DNA of 10,641 nucleotides from Acanthamoeba castellanii str. Neff (Eukaryota > Discosea > Longamoebia > Acanthamoebidae), in the NCBI RefSeq assembly GCF_000313135.1, contig NW_004457323.1:533234-543874 (forward strand). The letters run 5' to 3'. Below the pieces are notes generated by a model that saw nothing but the letters and a program-made list of their open reading frames with translations, searched no databases and was not told the origin of the DNA. The position numbers and the translations under genes are program-made. The first letter of the stretch is position 1, and each line of letters starts with the position of its first letter. This document shows, piece after piece, positions 1 to 5,945 of this stretch.

Positions 1-944
1 GCGAGTTCCTGGCCATGGGCGAGTGGTACAAGCGGCGCGGCATTCCGCACCGGCGCGGCTACATGCTCTACGGCGAGCCCGGCTGCGGCAAGAGCAGCTT
101 CGCCACGGCGCTGGCGGGCGAGCTGGGCCTCAACCTGTGCGTGTGCAGCCTGGCCAGCGCGAGCCTCGACGACGACTCGCTCCAGGAGTTCCTGCGCAAG
201 ATGCCCAAGGGCAGCATCCTCCTGCTCGAGGACATCGACGCCGCCTTCATCCAGCGCACGAAGAATGTCGGCCAGTCGCACAGCAAGAACAAGGTCACCT
301 TTAGTGGCCTTCTCAACGCGCTCGACGGTGCCGTGGCGTTCGAGGGCTCGCTGGTGCTGATGACCACGAACCACCGCGAGCTGCTCGACCCGGCGCTCAC
401 CCGGCCGGGACGCGTGGACATGGCGATCTACGTGGGTCTGGCCCGCCGAGACCAAGTGCGCCGCCTGTTCGCCTACTTTTACCACCCGTGGGAGGCCCAG
501 AAGAACGAACGCGACGACAGCGAAGACGACAAGAAGAACGACAACAACGGCAAGGGGCGCCTAGCTGAGTTGGACGAGCTGGCGCGACGGTTCGCGGAGC
601 TGGTGCCCGAGGAGAGGCTGTCGATGGCGAGCCTCCAGGGCTTCCTGCTGAGGCATAAGCTCGACCCGCAGGCGGCGATCGACAACGTGGAGCGGTTCGT
701 CGAGGCCGAGCAGGAGCGCATCAAGAATGAGAAGGCCGCCAGACGGAAGAACAAGAAGGCAGCAGACGACAACGACAACGACAACGATGATCAAAATGAC
801 GAGGCCAAGGTCGACGAGAACAAGGAAGAGGAGGGGGAGAAGGAGGTCAAGATCGCCGAGGCCAAGGTAGGAGAGGTCAAGGAGAATGAAGTGGCAGCTG
901 ACCAGCTCGAGGGGATTGTAAGTGCCTCCGCCACATCCGCCTGA
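1..944 (+). CDS. BCS1-like AAA ATPase, 5'-truncated by the window
   Basis: The open frame enters from the left edge (codons from base 3) and ends at TGA 942-944. Numbering from the Met at 15, which is internal to the gene, the Walker A motif GEPGCGKSS is at residues 20-28, the Walker B core LLLEDID at 69-75, sensor-1 TTN at 117-119 and the arginine-finger region TRPGRVDM at 129-136. The leading GEWYKRRGIPHRRGY is the BCS1-family signature just before Walker A. BCS1 proteins are AAA chaperones of the mitochondrial inner membrane that move the folded Rieske protein into complex III; the family also has many paralogues of unknown role in protists, fungi and plants. The N-terminal membrane segment and BCS1-specific domain lie outside the window. 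After the AAA module come an Asp/Lys-rich insert (about 158-175), a helical lid and a long charged tail rich in Lys, Glu, Asp and Asn. A strong GTAAGT donor-like site at 918-923, in phase 0, lies 24 bases before the stop, so a spliced alternative C-terminus is possible. Family call is firm; orthology to true BCS1 is not. Confidence 0.9.
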   Translation, partial: EFLAMGEWYKRRGIPHRRGYMLYGEPGCGKSSFATALAGELGLNLCVCSLASASLDDDSLQEFLRKMPKGSILLLEDIDAAFIQRTKNVGQSHSKNKVTFSGLLNALDGAVAFEGSLVLMTTNHRELLDPALTRPGRVDMAIYVGLARRDQVRRLFAYFYHPWEAQKNERDDSEDDKKNDNNGKGRLAELDELARRFAELVPEERLSMASLQGFLLRHKLDPQAAIDNVERFVEAEQERIKNEKAARRKNKKAADDNDNDNDDQNDEAKVDENKEEEGEKEVKIAEAKVGEVKENEVAADQLEGIVSASATSA

Positions 945-1507
945 ACAGGAGAAAGACTTGCGGATACTTAAATTGGAGTAAAACACTTGTACACACCACT
1001 TGTAACCACACCCAAATTCAGTGGAGAGAAGTCGAGACGAACGGGGCCGCGCCGCATGATTCCTCTGCAGCTTTTCGTGTATTTTCTCCGCACAGGGTCC
1101 GGGGCGTGCATGCTCGCGCCACCTGTCCTTTGTGGCTTGGCGCTCACCGTGCGGCCTTTGGGACCCCAACCCGATCGTCGTGGTCGAGCTCGCCATGGAG
1201 CCGCTACTCGACGGCCCATGTCAAGTACAACGACTTGAAGAAGCCCAAAGGAGAGGTAAGAGAGTGCTTTTTGAAACATCACGAGGAGAGGCAAAAAAAA
1301 GGATCATTTTTTCACAATGTGTGCACGTTTCCTGCGCGAGCTGACGTTCGTTTTTAGTGGGCAAGTCCGAGCCACAAAGTTCCGCCGAAGAGTGTCAACG
1401 CCCAACTCGGCGGCACAGCACCCAAGCGTGCATGCAGGTTCGCGTGCACGTGGAGGAGTGGTCTGGTGGCCGTCGTATGCTGCCTGGCGACTTTTCACCC
1501 GCCCAAG
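945..1507. other. Intergenic stretch with intron-like signals, no confident gene
   Basis: No open frame here has a recognisable domain. On the + strand there is a good intron-like structure: donor GTAAGA at 1256, CTGAC branch-like sequence near 1341, and TTTTTAG acceptor ending at 1357 (102 nt). The frame before it is open from 1022 to 1255, lacks an ATG, and ends in codons with normal local usage (peptide YSTAHVKYNDLKKPKGE). Joined to 1358 onward, that frame stays open into the promoter of the next gene, which argues against it as a simple CDS. It may be the 3' part of an alternative BCS1-like transcript (donor at 918, acceptor near 1021), a 5'-UTR exon, or chance. Confidence 0.3.
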
Positions 1508-1516
1508 TATAAAATA
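1508..1516 (+). promoter_or_regulatory. TATA box of the CBS-domain gene
   Basis: TATAAAATA lies 62 bases upstream of the ATG at 1578. A TATA-directed start about 30 bases downstream would give a 5' UTR of roughly 40 nt, and the sequence between is CA-rich as in other short leaders. This is the best core-promoter match in the window. Confidence 0.65.
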
Positions 1517-1577
1517 GAGAGGGACGCACACCTAGTCACCTACACACCACACAACACAGACCAGGAATACAACAAAC

Positions 1578-2101
1578 ATGACCACCACTCTTAGGCTGAA
1601 CGACGTGCGTCTCCTTGGTTCCCTGACCTTAAGGTGATCTTTTGCTGTTGTTTCGCTCACACACAACCACACACTCAGGTCATCACCAAGAACCCGCACT
1701 GCTGTAAGGAGAACGACTCGATCCTGCAGGCGGCCAAGCTGATGAAGGAGCAGAACGTGGGCGTGCTGCCGGTCGTGGACAACAACCAGAAGCCGTGCGG
1801 CATCGTGACCGACCGCGACATCGTGCTCCGCTGCATCGGCGAGGGCCACGACTACAACCAGTGCAAGATGAAGGACGTCCTGTCGAAGAACGTGCAGAAG
1901 ATCTACGAGGACCAGACCGTCGACGAGGCCCTCGACATCATGAAGAAGAACCAGCTGCGCCGGCTCGTGTGCGTCGACCGCAACGACAAGCTGTGCGGCG
2001 TGCTCTCGCTGTGCGACCTCGCCCAGAAGCTGAACGACAACAACCTGCTGGGCGACCTCGTCCGCAACATCCACCTCCAGAAGGGCACCCAGCGCACTTA
2101 G
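1578..2101 (+). CDS. CBS-domain pair protein, bacterial-like, two exons
   Basis: Exons join(1578..1604,1679..2101) give 149 aa. Exon 1 is only nine codons (MTTTLRLND). The 74-nt intron starts GTGCGT and ends ACTCAG, in phase 0; without splicing the ATG frame stops at 1635. The protein is almost entirely one Bateman module: CBS1 about residues 8-65 with GIVTDRD at 50-56, and CBS2 about 72-130 with RRLVCVD at 103-109 and GVLSLCDLA at 116-124. No catalytic or membrane domain is attached. Stand-alone CBS pairs bind adenine nucleotides or related ligands and act as energy or redox sensors, often as dimers. The wording of both motifs is close to bacterial stand-alone CBS proteins (YhcV/Hrp1 type), which suggests bacterial ancestry, not testable here. 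No targeting peptide is evident, so it is probably cytosolic. Partner and ligand cannot be told from the sequence. The first exon is inferred from splice signals; the second is certain. Confidence 0.88.
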
Positions 2102-2127
2102 TGCACACCCTCGGCCTTCGCCTCCGC

Positions 2128-2148
2128 CTCTTCTTCTTCTTCTTCTTC
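2128..2148. repeat. CTT triplet microsatellite
   Basis: About seven CTT units lie in the presumed 3' UTR of the CBS-domain gene, 27 bases after its stop. It encodes nothing on this strand. Confidence 0.8.
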
Positions 2149-2179
2149 ATGTCATGTCCAGCTTGCCTCGCACAACGCC

Positions 2180-2253
2180 GAGCCACCCAAAATAAAGAAG
2201 CAGAGAGAGAGATGGGCAATCGAACCTTTTTGGCTTCAATTCATGGGTGGCTC
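2180..2253. repeat. 10-bp inverted repeat between two convergent 3' ends
   Basis: GAGCCACCCA (2180-2189) is perfectly repeated in reverse complement as TGGGTGGCTC (2244-2253). The arms flank the space where the CBS gene (+) and ankyrin gene (-) transcripts end, and the right arm directly abuts the ankyrin stop codon. A transcript from either strand that crosses the gap could fold it into a hairpin with a 54-nt loop. Confidence 0.6.
2191..2196 (+). terminator. Poly(A) signal of the CBS-domain gene
   Basis: AATAAA lies 90 bases after the CBS stop and before the convergent ankyrin gene. Position and sequence fit a canonical polyadenylation signal. Confidence 0.5.
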
Positions 2254-4435
2254 CTAGAGGTCGGCCTCGTGGTCGCTGACCACTGAGTCCACGGGCAGCC
2301 GCCAGTATCGCCAGTCCTGCTGGTCGACCTCTTCTTCTGCAGCCCTGACGCCGGGCTCTTCGACGTCGATCGCCTGCGCAGTTCCAGTGCGCCGCATGCC
2401 GGCGATGCTCGTTGTTCCCTCTTCGTCATCATCGTCGGAGCGTTCCTCCACCTCCGGGGCGGCGTTGGTCGCCGAAAACAGAGCCTCGACTTCGAGGTGG
2501 CCCTTGATCGCCGCCCACTCTGCGGCCGTCTTGCCCTTCCCTGCACAGAGCCTGACGTCAGCATTCGTACGAAGAATGCAGAGAATGGTGGTATGGCAGG
2601 CAGGCATGCGTACCCCGAGCGTCTCTGATCTCCGTGTTGGCCCCGTGGCGCAGCAGTAGCGCCGTGACCCGCACGAAGCCCTTGGCCGCTGCGTAGTGTA
2701 GCGGGGTTCGCCCGTTGCGCATGCGCGCGTTCACATTGGCCCCGTTCTCGAGCAACAACTCGCACAGGTCGTAGTTGTCCCTCGCCGCCGCTAGCCACGC
2801 AGATGACGACGATGACGAATGCCAGATATCAGACCACCGCAAACGCTCAAGCGCTCGTTGGTACCTAGATGTAGGGGCGTCTTCCTCTGTTTGGACTGCG
2901 CGTTGACGGCCACCTGGTAGCCCAGCACGAGGGCCCGGGCCACAACGTTCTGGTTGTGCTCACAGGCCGCGTGCTGCGTCGTTTGATGACACGTCAGCAA
3001 TAAAGCAGTGGACGATGATGGTGGCGGGTGGTGGGCGGTGCCCGTACGAGCGGAGTCTCGCGGTCGACGTCCTGGGCGTGGGGGTCGGCGCCTCGTCGTA
3101 TGAGCGCGTGGCAGGCCTCCTCGCCACCGGCAATCGCGGCAAAGTGGAGCGCGGTACGCTCATCCCGATCCCGAGCATCAATCTCGGCGCCGGCTCTGTG
3201 CAGCGTGTGCAGCGTGTCAACGAGGTCGACCATGAGCAGAGAGTGGTGGGCTTGAGTGGTATTCAATGCGCAAAGCGAAGGTCCCACGTACTGGAGCAGA
3301 TGGGAGATCAGGTAGGCGTTGTCGCGTTCGGCAGCAAGGTGGAGCGGCGTCTCTCCGTTGTCGTCGTGCACATTCACGTCCGCTGATATCGAGCAGAAGC
3401 GCCTCTAATGAGCAAACAACAGCCAAATGTATGCGCGTGCGTGTCGTGTGCGGTGGTGTGTGCGCGTGTGCGGTGGTGTATGCGGTGGTGCGTGTGCGGC
3501 CTACCTCCGGCGGCGATTAGCATTTTCATGATGTCCTCGTTCTGCACGAACGCGGCCCGGTGGAGTGCGGTGCAGCCTTCGTTGTCGCGTATGTTGGGAT
3601 CGGCGAGCGGGCCGCCCTTGACCTTGTTCCAATTGAGCAGCACCCACGTCACCTTCTTGTCACCGCGTGACGCTGACACAGGCTCACACACCCACGCACA
3701 CCACACCCACACCACCACGCCACACGCCACACACCCACACCCACACACACACAACACATGCCACACGCAACACACGGTCCTCACTCATAAGCGCACTATT
3801 CATGACTAACGCGAGGTGCGCGTGAGTCGGTGGGTACCGGCGAGAGCGAGTGGCGTCCACCCGTGCTTGTCCGTTTGGTTGGGATCGGCGCCGGCCTGGA
3901 GCAGGGCGACTACGTCGCGATCGTTGCCATAGAACGTGGCCACGAACAGACCAGGGCGCGGCCCACCCGTGGCAGCGGTCGTGGTCGTGTTCGATGGCGT
4001 AGCGGAAGATGAAGATGGAGATGTGGATGATGATGTAGTCTGCGTTGAAGAAGAGGTTTGATCTCGTCGAGCGGGCGATGGCTGGAGGAGCTGCGGAAGG
4101 TTGAAGAAGTTGATGTTGGATTGATGCACCTCGTCCAGGGCTGGTGCAGGAGGTTGGGGTCCATCGTTGATCGAATCGTCATCGTCCACAAGCTGTGGCA
4201 GAGTCGGAGCAGTATGGCTGAGGTAGGACGGCATAGCCAAGATTTGATGAACCGCCATGAACGGAGCGCTGCCGGATGAGCCAAGGGCAGGGCCATCTGC
4301 CGCAACGACGGGCATCATGCGCTTGAATGAAGATACAAACTCGCTAGATCGATCCTCCTCTTCCTCCTCTTCATCATCGAGCTCATGATCGAGCTCGCCC
4401 TTCTCCGATCGATCCCACTCGTCATCCCTCTCCAT
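2254..4435 (-). CDS. Ankyrin-repeat protein, six exons, 557 aa
   Basis: Exons complement(join(2254..2540,2614..2790,2865..2973,3048..3382,3505..3672,3838..4435)). Introns are 165, 122, 74, 74 and 73 nt with donors GTACCC, GTAGGC, GTACGG, GTACCA and GTACGC; every junction rebuilds an ankyrin motif (for example TPLHL|AAA). Residues 1-160 are low complexity: an acidic block with a run of Glu (about 20-35), then Pro/Ser/Thr-rich sequence. About nine to ten ankyrin repeats run from 160 to 490; typical cores are GCTALHRAA, GETPLHLAA, RTALHFAA, KTPLHLAA, GRTPLHYAA and the final KTAAEWAA. The repeat near 290-320 is degenerate but keeps the ~33-residue spacing without an intron. The tail (about 490-557) is acidic and ends in EADL. 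Ankyrin stacks bind proteins; no kinase, F-box, channel or membrane segment accompanies them, so the partner is unknown. The upstream TTG in the same frame was rejected in favour of the ATG at 4435. Confidence 0.9.
3673..3837 (-). repeat. GT/CA-rich intron 1 of the ankyrin gene
   Basis: This intron contains an irregular CA-rich tract on the + strand (about 3684-3770), GT-rich in the transcript. Intron 2 (3383-3504) carries a related tract, with CA-rich transcript sense. Both are simple-sequence expansions inside introns. Confidence 0.7.
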
Positions 4436-4440
4436 CTTCC

Positions 4441-4474
4441 TTTTTATTAATGCCAAAGTAACTTTGTTTTATTA
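4441..4474 (-). promoter_or_regulatory. A/T-rich core promoter candidates of the ankyrin gene
   Basis: On the minus strand TAATAAAA (4474-4467) lies about 32 bases upstream of the ATG, and TTAATAAAAA (4450-4441) sits directly before it. Either could be a TATA-like element; use of the first would give a very short 5' UTR. There is no experimental support. Confidence 0.3.
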
Positions 4475-4501
4475 CAATGAAGCTTGGCCCATTTTGCATA
4501 G

Positions 4502-4551
4502 GTTGGGGTGGGACTCGAAGCCCTGTCACCCTTCCAGGTGCTGAGCTAGAC
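4502..4551 (-). pseudogene. tRNA-like remnant (A-box and B-box, no anticodon arm)
   Basis: Read on the minus strand, TAGCTCAGCACCTGG resembles a tRNA D-arm/A box, and 11 bases later GGGCTTCGAGTCCCACCCC resembles a T-arm/B box with one extra C. The T-loop TTCGAGT is intact. The anticodon arm is missing, the T-stem 5' side does not pair fully, and the sequence before the A box does not match the acceptor 3' side. It therefore cannot be a working tRNA, but may be a deleted tRNA gene or the head of a tRNA-derived SINE. It lies in the promoter region between the divergent ankyrin and lectin genes. Confidence 0.4.
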
Positions 4552-4572
4552 TCGTCTATCGATTGACAGACA

Positions 4573-4589
4573 AGGCAAAGGTTTTGCCT
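4573..4589. repeat. Short perfect hairpin
   Basis: AGGCAAA and TTTGCCT form a 7-bp stem around a three-base loop, in the space between the tRNA-like remnant and the lectin promoter. Function unknown. Confidence 0.4.
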
Positions 4590-4829
4590 GTAGTACGTGA
4601 GCCCATTGTGGTATGGAGAGCACTGTAGGCGGTCACTATTAGCGCTTGCGAAGAGTTCGTGTAGTCGTGGAGTGGTGTGATCGCCGCACCGCCAGCAGCG
4701 ACTAGAACAATGCGCATGGGTGGGTGCAGCCCGAGGTCCCGCATTGAGACTTAAGGGTCGTGTAAGCAGCGACTGACATCCACTCCTGCAGGCTTCCTTC
4801 CGCTTCTCGGTGCGTGTGCTTCGGCGCCA

Positions 4830-4900
4830 GTTCCCAGGGAACGGCTGCGGTGCTTTATGCCATATGCAACCATCGCCATTGGTCCGCCTGGTCCATAAAA
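4830..4900 (+). promoter_or_regulatory. Lectin promoter: palindrome, CCAAT box, TATA-like site
   Basis: In order toward the lectin gene: the 6-1-6 palindrome GTTCCC-A-GGGAAC (4830-4842), an inverted CCAAT box (ATTGG at 4878-4882) and a TATA-like CATAAAA (4894-4900). The last lies about 75 bases before the ATG at 4975, leaving room for a 5' UTR of about 45 nt that is rich in C, A and T. Spacing is typical of a TATA-driven eukaryotic promoter. The palindrome could bind a dimeric factor. Assignment is by position and similarity only. Confidence 0.45.
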
Positions 4901-4974
4901 CCAGCTGGCCCATTCCTTTCTTCTTCATCAAACAAGCCTCACTCAGCTACCCACGCCACAACAACTCAAGCATC

Positions 4975-5790
4975 ATGCTGCGCCAACTCTTCGTGCTTTC
5001 AGCCTGCCTCGCCGCTCTCTTCTTCTGTGTAGCCACAGCTCAGCCGTGCCAGCTGTCGGTGTCGCAGATCACTCGATCGGGCGGGTCGTGGACGCAGGGC
5101 GACTTCTTCTTCCAGATCTACGACCTTCCCATCGTCAACACCGGCTCCAGCCCGGTCACCTCGGCCGTCATTGCCATCGACACGGCCCCCAATCAGGAAC
5201 AGGTCATCACCCAGTTCTGGAACCTCGCACGACAGAGCGCCACCTCAAACCTCTTCAACGTGGCTAACCCCGGCGGCAACATCGAGGTGGGCGCCACTCT
5301 GGGCGCCGGCTACATCGTGCGCACGCCCCTCTCGGCCGGCTCTCAGGTGCCGCCCACGACCCGCCTCGTCTCGGTCAACTGCGTGGGAGGGCCTTCGCCC
5401 ACAATCGTGGCCACTCCGCAGCCCTCGGCCTCGCCCGCGGCCGGGTGCAACGCCGCGGTGAGCATCGTGGCCCGCTCGGCGGCGGCCGGCGGCAGCTGGA
5501 CCACGGGACCCAACCAGTTCTTCCAGATCTTCGACATCACCATCACCAACACCGGCCAGCGCCCGCTCAACGGCGGCGTGCTCACCTTCGGCCTCCCCGT
5601 GGCCGGCTCCACCATCACCCAGTGGTGGGAACTCAACCGACAGGGCAACACCAACGTCTTCAACGTGGCCTTCAACTTCGGCCCACTGCTGGTGGGCGCC
5701 AGTCAGGGCGCCGGCATCGTGGTGCAGACCTCGTCGCCCTCGCAGGCCCTCCCGTCGGCCGTGCTCTCCAACCTCGCCTGCGCCGCCTGA
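4975..5790 (+). CDS. Luke-type cyst-wall lectin with two CBM49 domains
   Basis: A single exon encodes 271 aa. Residues 1-22 are a clear signal peptide (hydrophobic LFVLSACLAALFFCVA, then TAQ). Two similar domains follow, about 25-136 and 158-269, each opening and closing with Cys (C25/C136, C158/C268). Each has a GGSWT motif, an FFFQIYD/FFQIFD strand, a second Trp site (FW at 81-82; WW at 217-218), and LFNV/VFNV. This is the CBM49 pattern. The linker 137-157 is rich in Pro and Ser. Luke lectins of Acanthamoeba have this architecture (signal peptide, two or three CBM49s, Pro/Ser spacer, no catalytic domain), bind cellulose through the conserved Trp residues, and are abundant in the cyst wall, in the endocyst and ostioles. 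It is therefore expected to be secreted during encystation. An in-frame ATG at 4864 lies upstream of the TATA-like site and would bury the signal peptide, so 4975 was chosen. A role as another CBM49 protein, such as a spore-coat-like one, is possible but less likely. Confidence 0.88.
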   Translation: MLRQLFVLSACLAALFFCVATAQPCQLSVSQITRSGGSWTQGDFFFQIYDLPIVNTGSSPVTSAVIAIDTAPNQEQVITQFWNLARQSATSNLFNVANPGGNIEVGATLGAGYIVRTPLSAGSQVPPTTRLVSVNCVGGPSPTIVATPQPSASPAAGCNAAVSIVARSAAAGGSWTTGPNQFFQIFDITITNTGQRPLNGGVLTFGLPVAGSTITQWWELNRQGNTNVFNVAFNFGPLLVGASQGAGIVVQTSSPSQALPSAVLSNLACAA

Positions 5791-5945
5791 TCGTGCAGGC
5801 CCAGCCCGAGACCACCGCCTGATCCCTTGATCAAGGCCGGCCCGAACCACCTCTTCCTCCTCTTCTTCGTCATTCACTTTGTTGTGCTTTGTTCGCTCAT
5901 GCGTCATAAATCCTCATCTCCTTGCACTCGTGGCGGAGGATGTGA
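5791..5945. other. Tail-to-tail gap between lectin and PhyH genes
   Basis: This 155-bp space holds both 3' UTRs. No AATAAA is present on either strand; only weak ATAAAT (5906-5911) is seen on +. The size matches the 152-bp gap between the CBS and ankyrin genes. Confidence 0.5.

Noticed and set aside
1056..1238. 61-aa plus-strand frame starting at an ATG
   Set aside because: No domain, no promoter and Arg/Pro-rich composition typical of chance frames in GC-rich DNA.
1532..2074. 180-aa open frame antisense to the CBS gene
   Set aside because: Val/Leu/Asp/His-rich shadow of GC-rich codons on the other strand; no domain, while the plus strand has two clear CBS motifs.
3250..3292. Possible extra intron in ankyrin exon 3 (GTGGGACC to CTCAAG)
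   Set aside because: It would be only about 42 nt, far shorter than other introns here, and the unspliced frame keeps ankyrin spacing.
4864..4974. In-frame upstream ATG for the lectin
   Set aside because: It precedes the TATA-like site and would place 37 residues ahead of a good signal peptide.
5245..5907. 220-aa open frame antisense to the lectin
   Set aside because: Low-complexity Gly/Arg/Ala shadow frame; the plus strand has an unambiguous secreted lectin.
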